Source: Yamagishiella unicocca (taxonomy: Eukaryota; Chlorophyta; Chlorophyceae; Chlamydomonadales; Volvocaceae). Taken from it: DNA of 64,000 bases. Under the pieces are notes generated by a model. That model did not search any database and was not told the DNA's origin. It worked only from the letters and a program-made list of their open reading frames with translations. Shown in pieces: positions 42,566-52,700 of the stretch; the stretch's first letter is position 1, and every line of letters begins with the position of its first letter. The stretch is taken from assembly GCA_003116995.1 (NCBI GenBank), contig BDSL01000183.1, positions 34,701-98,700 of the forward strand, given 5' to 3'. The position numbers and the translations under genes are program-made.

Positions 42566-43688
42566 GCTGGGATTCCTGCGCTGTTTTCATCATGTGCGCA
42601 TATGAGTGCTAGAGGCGGGAGGGGGTGGGTGCGGCTTGATTGGGGTGCGTCTGTCAAGTCAAGCAGGACGGGGTTCCCCAACCTGATTAGGCTGGTCATT
42701 AGGGCCGCAACCTGATCAGGCAAGCGGGATTCATCCTAGGCGCAGGCAGGCGAAGGACACGGGCGCCGGCGGGCATACAGCCAAAACGAGCAGGGGTCGA
42801 CAACTGAGAGGTGGTGTATGTATGTGGGGGTGGTGGGTGGCTGGGGGGCGCGCCGCTTGTGTGTGCGCGCCGCCCAATCTCTCGCCGACGACTTGATGCG
42901 CCTGCTGTAGCTGCGGGCCAGTAGGGGGGGGTGAAGCTGTCCCGCAAAGCCGCGACGCCTGGCACAGCTGGTCGGTCCGCGGCTTCCTTCCGCCCTGCTT
43001 GCGCCCTGTGATGCGGCCCCCACCGGCCCCCATCGGCGGACTCGAGCTGTTGGCGCTTGTGGGCACGACAGGGGGCGCCTGCTCGACGAGGAGGAGACTG
43101 GACTTGGTTGCTAACGTTGCAAGGTGCTGCTGTAGGTGGGATGGGCCAGGTGACATCACCGCCTGTGGCGACGGACGCGGCTTCTTAGGAGCCACCTGCC
43201 GGTCTACGGTGTTTCATTGGGTGGCACTGGTTGGACGTCCAACACGATGTCCAATGTTGGACGTCCAATGTTACAAACGGTGGCATTCCGCCCTTTGGTT
43301 TCGGGGTCCCTCTCTCGCTCGTCCCGTGCGGCCCCCCCTTTGTATTTCTCAAGCTTCATGCGCCACGCGGTCGTGGCAATTTCGCGCAACGTTAGATAAT
43401 GTCACAATGCTTTGGAAGCTGTGGTAAGCGCGCGAGGAATGTGAGAGATAGGCAAGTCGCGCCGGGGGAGCGCACATGCTTGGCCGGCCCGTTTGTCTTT
43501 TTCGGGTGTGCATCCCGGCCACGGCGTTTTCCGATAAAATGCAATGGTCAATAATGCATAATGGTGGCACTCCAAGTACAAAGGTGTGTGGGGGTCTCTC
43601 CTCTCGCTAACCGGTTAGAGCGGTTTGGTTTCGGGGTCCCTCTCTCGCTCGTCCCGTGCGGCCCCCCCTTTGTATTTCTCAAGCTTCA

Positions 43689-44820
43689 GGCCCAGCAGGC
43701 CGCCGCTCGGGACTGCGCCCGCCGTGCCCAGACCGCCCCTGTCGCGGCCGGCCGTGCTCCAGCCTGGGGGGGCCCTCGTGCCCCGGTGGCCACCCCGGCT
43801 CGCCCAGGGGCCACGGGTACCCCCAGCACCTCCGGCGGCCCCGCCGGCTCCGGCAGCCCCAACGGCTCCGGCAGCCCCAGCGGCTCCGGCGGCCTCAACG
43901 GCTCCGGCGGCCCCCCCGTCTCCGGCGGCCCCAACGGCTCTGGTGGCCCCAGCGGCTCCGGCGCCCGCACCGGCTCAGGCGGCCCCACCGGCTCAGGCGG
44001 CCCCACCGGCTCCGGCGGCCCCACCGGCTCCGGCGGCCCCACCGGCTCCGGCGGCCCCACCGGCTCCGGCGCCCGCACCGGCTCAGGCGGCCCCACCGGC
44101 TCCGGCGGCCCCACCGGCTCCGGCGGCCCCACCGGCTCCGGCGGCCCCACTGGCTCCGGCGGCCCCACCGGCTCCGGCGGCCCCACCGGCTCCGGCGGCC
44201 CCACCGGCTCCGGCGGCCCCCCCGGCTCCGGCGGCCCCCCCAGCTCCGGCGGCCCCACCGGCTCCGGCGGCCCCACTGGCTCCGGCGGCCCCACCGGCTC
44301 CGGCGGCCCCACTGGCTCCGGCGGCCCCACCGGCTCCGGCGGCCCCAGCGGCTCCGGCGGCCCTGCCGCCCCTGCCGCCCCCGGGCCGATGGTGGCCCCG
44401 TGCGCGGAGGGTGCACAGCTGCACCTGCAGCTGGCCGAGCCCCCGGCGCCGCTTGCACCCCCTGCCCTCCCCGCCTCCCCCGGTGCTGGCACGGCCTCTG
44501 TGGCGGGGACCCCGGCCCCCCGGGCTCCTGCGGGCCTCTCCCCCGCCTCTCCCGCCGCCCCCCCCCCTGCGGCGGCTGACACCCGTGGCCACCCCCTGGA
44601 CCCGCCTGTCGATGTGGAGGCCTTGCCACGGCGCCAGCGCCCTCGCCTCGCCTACCTGCCCGGCGCCCTCCTCGACGATGAGGTGGACATGGGCGCTGTC
44701 CTCGACGCCCCCAGCCTGGCGACCGCTCCGCCACCGCCGCCCCCGCCCCCCGCGCCCCCCCCGCCCGCCTGGGTCGATGTCGTCCGCTACGACGGCGTCC
44801 TGGGAGGCTTCATGCACTAA
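43689..44820 (+). CDS. LINE ORF1 (5'-truncated)
   Basis: The frame enters from the host repeat and gives about 376 residues of ORF1. An Ala/Pro-rich start is followed by a Gly-Pro-Thr-Gly-Ser-Gly hexapeptide repeat (43840-44370; an 18-bp minisatellite, GGCCCCACCGGCTCCGGC). The C-terminal part contains [20 protein letters not shown] and a 12-residue Pro-rich run before [16 protein letters not shown]. No RNA-binding domain is recognised. Stop TAA at 44818-44820 overlaps the ORF2 ATG by one base. Confidence 0.7.
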
Positions 44821-47800
44821 TGGTGCGCCAGCACCATGGCGCCCGGCCCGGCTCTCGCCCCCTCCGGATCGGGTCGCACAACATCCGGGGCTTTCTCGGC
44901 TCGGCCCCCAGTGGCCACTCGCCACGGCTCGCGGCCCTCCTCCGCTGCTGGGCCCGACAGTCGCTGGACGTCATCTGCCTGCAGGAGACCCACGTCACAG
45001 CGGCGGCGGTCCCCCTTGCACGTGCTGGCCTCCACGACGTCTCCCGGGCGCTGCACCTGGGTCAGTGGGTCTCCTGGTGGAATCCCGCACCGTCTGCATG
45101 CCGGGGGGGCGTCGCCGTCCTCGTCCGCCTCTCCCTGGTGGCCTCTGGAGCCCTGTCCTTCCCCGGCCCCGCACTCGCCCTCACCGTGTCCCCCGACGGC
45201 CGCCTCCTCCACCTCCCAGTCCTGTGGGGCGGCCACGCCTTCACCCTCCTCACCGCCTACCTGCCCTCCAGCCTCGCGGCAGCCCAACGCGCCTTCATCC
45301 ACCAGTCCCTCCGCCCCGTCGCCGCCCTCCCCGGCCACCACATCTGGGCAGCCGACTTCAACTTCGTGGTCGACCCCGCCCTGGACTGCCTTGCGGCCGC
45401 AGGACGTCCGGCCGATGTCCTCACCTCCTCCGCTTTCACCGCTGCCTGCCCCGGCCTGGTGGATGTTTTTCGCCGCGCCCACCCCTCTCGCCGCTCCTAC
45501 ACCTATTTCCATCCCTCCGGCGCCTCCCGCATCGACCGCCTCATGGCCTCCCCGCAGCTGGCGGCCTCCGTCCGTGCCGCCTTCGTCGCCCCTGGGCCCC
45601 CCTCGGACCACCGCCTGGTCGTCACCCACCTCCTCCCTGCCCTTGGCTCCCAGCCCCCCGGCCCCGGCCTACGTAAGACCCGGCTCCACTTCCTCGACCA
45701 TGCCGACCTGCAGCAGCAGCTTGGCACCTGGCTGGCCGCCGCGGTGGCGGCGGCCCCCACCGCCCCCGCCCACCTCCTCGACTGGTGGCCGGGCTTCAAA
45801 CGGGCCCTCCGTGTCTCTGCAGCCCGCCTCAACCTCACCGCCCGCGCCAGGCGGACGTGTGCGGTTGGGGTTGAAGCGGCCGCCGGGGCGGCTGCTGAGG
45901 CCGCCCTGGCCGCGGTTGAGGCGGGACAGCCGGCGGCCCTCCCCGCCGCAGTCGTGGCCCGCTCCGCCGAAGCGGCCGCCGCCCAACGTGCCACCGCTGG
46001 TGTCGCCCGCCGGACCCGCCACACGTGGCTTCGCACCGGTGAACGGCCCTCCCCCACCATCACCCGCCACCTCCGCCCGCCCGCGGCCTGTCGCACCATC
46101 CCCGCCCTCCAGCGCCCGGACGGCTCCGTCAGCGCCGACCCACAGGAGCTCCCCTCCATCGTTGCGGCCTTCTGGCAGCGCATCTGCACGGCCCCTGCGG
46201 GCGACCCGCGGGCCCGCCAACGGGTCCTGCAGGCCCTCCGTGCGCTGGGACGCCGCTGCCCACCCGCCGCAGTGGACGCCCTGGGCGCCCCCGTCGTTAC
46301 CCCAGCGGAGGTACTGGCTGCGATCCACACCGCCCCCCCCGGCCGGTCCCCGGGTGCAGACAGCCTCCCCACCGAGCTATACCAACACTACGCCCCGACC
46401 CTTGCCCCCGTCCTCGCCGCCGTCTTCACTGCCTTTGCCGCCACCGACCGTGCACCCGCCGGCTTCCTGGACGGGGTCATCACCTCCTTCTTCAAGGACC
46501 AGGACCCCACCCTCCCCGCCAACTACCGCCCCATCACCCTCTTGGACACCGACTACCGGACCCTGGCCCGGGTCCTGGCCCGCCGCCTTCTCCCCGTCCT
46601 CGGGGATACGATCGACCCAGTGCAGACGGCCTTCCTGCAGCACCGGCGCATCTCGGACTCCGTCCTGCTCCTCCAACTCCTCCCCGCCCTCCTCCGCGCG
46701 GAGTCTCGCTCCTGTGCGGTGGTGTTCCTGGACTTCCAGAAGGCCTATGACACGGTGGACCGCGCCTTCCTCCTGGAATGCCTGGATGCCTTGGGTGTGG
46801 GCCCTGGCTGCCTTGCCTGGGTGCGCCTCCTGCTGCAGGGCACCCGCTCTGCCGCCCTCGTCAACGGCCACCTGTCAGGTTGGGTGCCCATCACTGCCGG
46901 CGTTCGACAGGGGTGCCCGGCTGCGCCCCTCCTCTACCTCGCTCCCGGTCAGGCCCTCCTCTCCTGGCTGCAGCACGAAGCCATCGGCATCTCCCTCGCC
47001 GATCTCCACCTCACCGCCTCCCAGTACGCGGATGACTGCACCCCCCTCCTCCGGGATGCTGCGGATGTCCCCCGCTTCCTGGCGGCCATGGACACCTTCC
47101 ACGCCGCGTCGGGCCAGCAGCTCAACCTCCGCAAAGTGAAGCTCCTGCCCCTGCCCGGTGGCCCCCGAGCCATCCCTGCCGCCGCCCCGCCCCCCGCCTG
47201 CCCCACGGCCTCCAGTGCCCCTCCCCTCCCCCCCACCCCGGTGGCCACTGCCGCCCCCCTGGCCGCCCCCGACGCCGGCCTGGCGCCCCGCCTCGCTGTC
47301 GTCCCCTCCGCCTCCACCCTCGGCATCACCTTCACCGCGGGCGCCCCTGGACCGTACCCTGTGGACCTCGACCGGGTCTACAGCCGTCTGCAGCGTGCTA
47401 CCACCCTGCCCCTCTCTGCCTTCGGCCGCGCCTTCGCCGCCTCGGGCTATGCCCTCAGCCGTGTCCTCTACCACATGGAGTTCGTCGGCCTCCCCCCCCC
47501 TGGCCTGCGGGCGGCCCTTCAGGCCACCACCGCCGCCTTCGTCGACCGCCGCTGCACCCCCGCCGCGCATCAGGCCCGCACCAACCGTGTACCTGCCGGA
47601 GCCGGCCTGCTCTACCTCGCCCTGCCCCCCTCCGCTGGCGGCTTCGGCCTCCTCCCTCTCGAAGCCCACGTACGGGCTCGCCACGCCGTCCTGGCCGTGC
47701 GAGGCCTGGCCGGCGCGTGTGGCCTCCTGCCGTCTGCCCCCCAGTGGCCCCAGCTCCTCCTCGCCCTCCTGCGCCACGGCCACCCCGCGGCCCACCCCCT

Positions 47801-48899
47801 GTGCCTCCTGCCCCTCCACGGCGACGCTCGCACCACCGCCGCCCCGCTGGTGCTCGGCCGGCCCCTCCCACGGGGCTCCCCGGCCCTCGCCCAGCTGATT
47901 ACGGCGCTCGCCCATCTCCCGCCCATCACCATTCTGGACCCCACACTGGCCGCCCCGGGACCCTGGTGCTTCTCGGCGCCCCTCTGGGGCAACCCCCTCC
48001 TGGTCGATGCCACCGGCCGGGGCCTGGAGACCGACTTCCCCGACCTCGCCCAGCTGCGTGGGCTTGATACGGTGGGTGTCGCCGTCCAGTGCTACAATGC
48101 CCTGGGCCGGGTCCGGACGGCCCTCGCTGTCGCCGCTGCCGGGGGGCCCCCCGCCCTACGCTGTACCGAGTACCTGCGGCTCGACGTCCTCCGCGACGTC
48201 CTCCGCCTCTCCCCCGCCCACCCCGTCCCGGCCTCCATGCGGGATGGGGCCACGGGCCTGGCCCGCGTCGACGCCCTCCTTGGCCGCCTTCCCGCCACCT
48301 GGGCCATCGCGGCCCTCCTCGTTCTGGCGGCCCCGGGGGGTGCGGCTGCCGCCCCCCCCGCTGCGGACGCCTGGGGCCGCCTGGCCCGCTGTGTCGGCTG
48401 GCGGGTGGGCCCCGCGGCCATTCCCCTTGTCTCCCTCACCGTCAAGTCGGCTACCATCCTGCAGCTCGGCCCAGCCTTCGCTGCTCTGGCGGCTAAGCAT
48501 ACGGCCTTCCTTCAGGAGGCCTGGGAGGCTCCCCTTCCCCCGGCAGCCCTGGCCTCCACCCTCCGGGAATTTCAGGCCACTCTGGTGCGCCTCTGGCGTC
48601 TTCGCTGGGACAACGCGCACAAGGAGCCCCTCTGGCGGCTCGCCATGAACGGGTTCCATGGCTTCCCCATGCACGCGGCCCTCCTGGCGCGGGGGTCGCC
48701 CACGGCCCCCTGCCCGTGCGGAGCGTCCATGGCCACGGGCCGCCGGCGCCACCACTTCTGGGAGTGTGTGGTGGCCTTGTCATTGCGTGACGAGCTTGTG
48801 GAGGCGATGGGGGGCGCGGTTGTCCTGCTCCCGCAGCATTTGTGGCTGGGTCGGCCCCCGTTGGGGGTGCACCCGCTTGTTTGGGATGTGGTGTGCATG
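43689..48899 (+). mobile_element. 5.2-kb LINE (APE/RT) inserted in the 330-bp repeat
   Basis: TCAAGCTTCA flanks the insertion (43679-43688 and 48900-48909). Other copies of the repeat show the unoccupied site (TCTCAAGCTTCATGCG at 43348; TCTCAAGTTTCGTGCG at 49228). The insertion starts inside ORF1 without an ATG, as expected of a 5'-truncated LINE. It also ends inside ORF2, without 3' UTR or tail, which is not expected. Very high GC content sets it apart from the flanks. Confidence 0.9.
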
Positions 48900-48950
48900 T
48901 CAAGCTTCATGCGCCACGCGGTCGTGGCAATTTCGCGCAACGTTAGATAA
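44820..48950 (+). CDS. LINE ORF2: AP-endonuclease and reverse transcriptase
   Basis: 1,376 codons, of which the LINE contributes those up to 48899; the last 17 are host repeat. An APE-type endonuclease occupies about residues 15-270 (HNIRGF, LQETH, ADFNF, SRIDRL and SDHRLV carry the usual catalytic Asn, Glu, Asp and His). The reverse transcriptase occupies about 550-790 (NYRPITLLDTDY, FLDFQKAYD near 637, RQGCP, QYADDCT near 735). A C-terminal knuckle (CPCGAS...RRRHHFWEC) lies near 1297. The enzyme nicks target DNA and primes cDNA synthesis there. The layout is that of L1-like elements known in Chlamydomonas. The protein lacks the ~100 residues seen after VWDVV in the 13.6-kb copy. Confidence 0.9.
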   Translation: MVRQHHGARPGSRPLRIGSHNIRGFLGSAPSGHSPRLAALLRCWARQSLDVICLQETHVTAAAVPLARAGLHDVSRALHLGQWVSWWNPAPSACRGGVAVLVRLSLVASGALSFPGPALALTVSPDGRLLHLPVLWGGHAFTLLTAYLPSSLAAAQRAFIHQSLRPVAALPGHHIWAADFNFVVDPALDCLAAAGRPADVLTSSAFTAACPGLVDVFRRAHPSRRSYTYFHPSGASRIDRLMASPQLAASVRAAFVAPGPPSDHRLVVTHLLPALGSQPPGPGLRKTRLHFLDHADLQQQLGTWLAAAVAAAPTAPAHLLDWWPGFKRALRVSAARLNLTARARRTCAVGVEAAAGAAAEAALAAVEAGQPAALPAAVVARSAEAAAAQRATAGVARRTRHTWLRTGERPSPTITRHLRPPAACRTIPALQRPDGSVSADPQELPSIVAAFWQRICTAPAGDPRARQRVLQALRALGRRCPPAAVDALGAPVVTPAEVLAAIHTAPPGRSPGADSLPTELYQHYAPTLAPVLAAVFTAFAATDRAPAGFLDGVITSFFKDQDPTLPANYRPITLLDTDYRTLARVLARRLLPVLGDTIDPVQTAFLQHRRISDSVLLLQLLPALLRAESRSCAVVFLDFQKAYDTVDRAFLLECLDALGVGPGCLAWVRLLLQGTRSAALVNGHLSGWVPITAGVRQGCPAAPLLYLAPGQALLSWLQHEAIGISLADLHLTASQYADDCTPLLRDAADVPRFLAAMDTFHAASGQQLNLRKVKLLPLPGGPRAIPAAAPPPACPTASSAPPLPPTPVATAAPLAAPDAGLAPRLAVVPSASTLGITFTAGAPGPYPVDLDRVYSRLQRATTLPLSAFGRAFAASGYALSRVLYHMEFVGLPPPGLRAALQATTAAFVDRRCTPAAHQARTNRVPAGAGLLYLALPPSAGGFGLLPLEAHVRARHAVLAVRGLAGACGLLPSAPQWPQLLLALLRHGHPAAHPLCLLPLHGDARTTAAPLVLGRPLPRGSPALAQLITALAHLPPITILDPTLAAPGPWCFSAPLWGNPLLVDATGRGLETDFPDLAQLRGLDTVGVAVQCYNALGRVRTALAVAAAGGPPALRCTEYLRLDVLRDVLRLSPAHPVPASMRDGATGLARVDALLGRLPATWAIAALLVLAAPGGAAAAPPAADAWGRLARCVGWRVGPAAIPLVSLTVKSATILQLGPAFAALAAKHTAFLQEAWEAPLPPAALASTLREFQATLVRLWRLRWDNAHKEPLWRLAMNGFHGFPMHAALLARGSPTAPCPCGASMATGRRRHHFWECVVALSLRDELVEAMGGAVVLLPQHLWLGRPPLGVHPLVWDVVCMSSFMRHAVVAISRNVR

Positions 48951-49714
48951 TGTCACAATGCTTTGGAAGCTGTGGTAAGCGCGCGAGGAATGTGAGAGAT
49001 AGGCAAGTCGCGCCGGGGGAGCGCACATGCTTGGCCGGCCCGTTTGTCTTTTTCGGGTGTGCATCCCGGCCACGGCGTTTTCCGATAAAATGCAATGGGC
49101 AATGTTACAAACGGTGGCACTTCAAGTGCAAAGGTGTGTGGGAGTCTCTCCTCTCGCTAACCGGTTAGAGCGGTTTGGTTTCGGGGTCCCTCTCTCGCTC
49201 GTCCCGTGCGGCCCCCCCTTTGTATTTCTCAAGTTTCGTGCGCCACGCGGTCGTGGCAATTTCGCGCAACGTTAGATAATGTCACAATGCTTTGGAAGCT
49301 GTGGTAAGCGCGCGAGGAATGTGAGAGATAGGCAAGTCGCGCCGGGGGAGCGCACATGCTTGGCCGGCCCGTTTGTCTTTTTCGGGTGTGCATCCCGGCC
49401 GCGGCGTTTTCCGATAAAATGCAATGGGCAATGTTACAAACGGTGGCACTTCAAGTGCAAAGGTGTGTGGGAGTCTCTCGCGACTTGGCCGACCCTTCTC
49501 AGAGCGCATCACGGCTGCGGCGATTTCATTCAATCCCATGGCATTTGTAAAGTTTTTATGAACGCTCAGCGTTGTGGCCGCCTCAAACGCACATTCGATG
49601 TTTTTTACGCGAACTCGTTGTGAACGGTATGGTTTCGGGGGTCGGGTCTCGACCTTTGACTTTGACTTTGACTTGACTTTGACCAGAGAACCGGTTCCCT
49701 GAGAGAATGTCGCG

Positions 49715-52700
49715 TGCTTCAGGCGGCGGCGCCTTTCACCTGGGCAACAATGCGGCAGCGTGATTCAGGCGGCGGCGCCTTCCGCATGGGCATCAATGCG
49801 GCAGCGTGCTTAAGGCGGCGGCGCCTTCCGTCAGGTCAACAACAAGTCGGCGTGCTTCAGGCGGCGGCGCCTTTCGCTTGGGCAACAATGCGGCAGCGTG
49901 CTTCAGGCGGCGGCGCCTTCCGCCTGGGCATCAATGCGGCAGCGTGCTTCAGGCGGCGGCGCATTTCGCCGCCTGGGCATCAATGCGGCAGCGTGCTTCA
50001 GGCGGCGGCGCCTTCCGCCTGGGCATCAATGCGGCAGCGTAAATCAGGCGGCGGCGCCTTTCGCCTGGGCAACAATGCGGCAGCGTGCTTAAGGCGGCGG
50101 CGCCTTTCACCTGGGCAACAATGCGGCAGCGTGATTCAGGCGGCGGCGCCTTCCGCCTGGGCATCAATGCGGCAGCGTAAATCAGGCGGCGGCGCCTTCC
50201 GTCAGGTCAACAACAAGTCGGCGTGCTTCAGGCGGCGGCGCCTTTCGCTTGGGCAACAATGCGGCAGCGTGCTTCAGGCGGCGGCGCCTTCCGCCTGGGC
50301 ATCAATGCGGCAGCGTGCTTAAGGCGGCGGCGCCTTCCGTCAGGTCATCAACAAGTCGGCGTGCTTCAGGCGGCGGCGCCTTTCACTTGGGCAACAATGC
50401 GGCAGCGTGCTTCAGGCGGCGGCGCCTTCCGCCTGGGCAACAATGCGGCAGCGTGCTTCAGGCGGCGGCGCCTTCCGCCTGGGCATCAATGCGGCAGCGT
50501 GCTTAAGGCGGCGGCGCCTTCCGTCAGGTCAACAACAAGTCGGCGTGCTTCAGGCGGCGGCGCCTTTCACTTGGGCAACAATGCGGCAGCGTGCTTAACG
50601 CGGCGGCGCCTTCCGCCGCCTGGGCAACAATGCGGCGGCGTGCTTCAGGCGGCGGGGCCTTCCGCCTAGGCATCAATGCGGCAGCGTGCTTCAGGCGGCG
50701 GCGCCTTCCGCCTGGGCATCAATGCGGCAGCGTGCTTCAGGCGGCGGCGCATTTCGCCGCCTGGGCATCAATGCGGCAGCGTGCTTCAGGCGGCGGCGCC
50801 TTTCACTTTGGCAACAATGCGGCAGCGTAAATCAGGCGGCGGCGCCTTTCGCCTGGGCAACAATGCGGCAGCGTGCTTAAGGCGGCGGCGCCTTTCACCT
50901 GGGTAACAATGCGGCAGCGTGCTTCAGGCGGCGGCGCCTTTCACCTGGGCAACAATGCGGCAGCGTGATTCAGGCGGCGGCGCCTTCCGCCTGGGCATCA
51001 ATGCGGCAGCGTGCTTAAGGCGGCGGCGCCTTCCGTCAGGTCAACAACAAGTCGGCGTGCTTCAGGCGGCGGCGCCTTTCGCTTGGGCAACAATGCGGCA
51101 GCGTGCTTCAGGCGGCGGCGCCTTCCGCCTGGGCATCAATGCGGCAGCGTGCTTAAGGCGGCGGCGCCTTCCGTCAGGTCATCAACAAGTCGGCATGCTT
51201 CAGGCGGCGGCGCCTTTCACTTGGGCAACAATGCGGCAGCGTGCTTCAGGCGGCGGCGCCTTCCGCCTGGGCAACAATGCGGCAGCGTGCTTAAGGCGGC
51301 GGCGCCTTTCACCTGGGTAACAATGCGGCAGCGTGCTTCAGGCGGCGGCGCCTTTCACCTGGGCAACAATGCGGCAGCGTGCTTCAGGCGGCGGCGCCTT
51401 CCGCCTGGGCATCAATGCGGCAGCGTGCTTAAGGCGGCGGCGCCTTCCGTCAGGTCAACAACAAGTCGGCGTGCTTCAGGCGGCGGCGCCTTTCGCTTGG
51501 GCAACAATGCGGCAGCGTGCTTCAGGCGGCGGCGCCTTCCGCCTGGGCATCAATGCGGCAGCGTGCGTAAGGCGGCGGCGCCTTCCGTCAGGTCCTCAAC
51601 AAGTCGGCATGCTTCAGGCGGCGGCGCCTTTTACTTGGGCAACAATGCGGCAGCGTGCTTCAGGCGGCGGCGCCTTTCACCTGGGTAACAATGCGGCAGC
51701 GTGCTTCAGGCGGCGGCGCCTTTCACCTGGGCAACATTGCGGCAGCGTGCTTCAGGCGGCGGCGCCTTTCACTTGGGCAACAATGCGGCAGCGTAAATCA
51801 GGCGGCGGCGCCTTTCGCCTGGGCAACAATGCGGCAGCGTGCTTAAGGCGGCGGCGCCTTTCACCTGGGTAACAATGCGGCAGCGTGCTTCAGGCGGCGG
51901 CGCCTTTCACCTGGGCAACAATGCGGCAGCGTGCTTCAGGCGGCGGCGCCTTCCGCCTGGGCATCAATGCGGCAGCGTGCTTCAGGCGGCGGCGCCTTTC
52001 ACTTGGGCAACAATGCGGCAGCGTATATCAGGCGGCGGCGCCTTTCGCCTGGGCATCAATGCGGCAGCGTGCTTCAGGCGGCGGCGCCTTTCACTTGGGC
52101 AACAATGCGGCAGCGTATATCAGGCGGCGGCGCCTTTCGCCTGGGCAACAATGCGGCAGCGTGCTTAAGGCGGCGGCGCATTTCGCCGCCTGGGCATCAA
52201 TGCGGCAGCGTGCTTCAGGCGGCGGCGCCTTTCACTTGGGCAACAATGTGGCAGCGTAAATCAGGCGGCGGCGCCTTTCGCCTGGGCAACAATGCGGCAG
52301 CGTGCTTAAGGCGGCGGCGCCTTTCACCTGGGTAACAATGCGGCAGCGTGCTTCAGGCGGCGGCGCCTTTCACCTGGGCAACAATGCGGCAGCGTGATTC
52401 AGGCGGCGGCGCCTTCCGCCTGGGCATCAATGCGGCAGCGTGCTTAAGGCGGCGGCGCCTTCCGCCTGGGCATCAATGCGGCAGCGTGCTTCAGGCGGCG
52501 GCGCCTTTCGCCGCCTGGGCATCAATGCGGCAGCGTGCTTCAGGCGGCGGCGCCTTTCACTTGGGCAACAATGCGGCAGCGTAAATCAGGCGGCGGCGCC
52601 TTTCGCCTGGGCAACAATGCGGCAGCGTGCTTAAGGCGGCGGCGCCTTTCACCTGGGCAACAATGCGGCAGCGTGATTCAGGCGGCGGCGCCTTCCGCCT

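Larger units (their letters stand above)
43305..49490. repeat. Roughly 330-bp tandem repeat, split by a LINE
   Basis: GTCCCGTGCGGCCCCCCCTT occurs at 43321, 43651 and 49201. Removing the inserted LINE gives periods of 330 and 329 bp. The unit includes GTGGCAATTTCGCGCAACGT, GAGAGATAGGCAAGTCGCGC and TTTTCCGATAAAATGCAATG. The last copy ends near 49485. Diverged single pieces lie at 38.1, 40.6 and 43.26 kb. The open frames that cross it are not conserved in sense and I do not call them genes. Confidence 0.92.

Noticed and set aside
43625..48755. Long alternative and antisense ORFs across the LINE (for example 683 and 767 codons on +, 346 on -)
   Set aside because: Extreme GC content leaves few stops in any frame. 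Only the ORF1 and ORF2 frames carry recognisable domains.
49282..49623. ORFs crossing the 330-bp repeat (MSQCFGSCGKRARN...)
   Set aside because: Repeated only because the DNA is repeated. The frame is broken or changed in the diverged copies at 38.1 and 40.6 kb.
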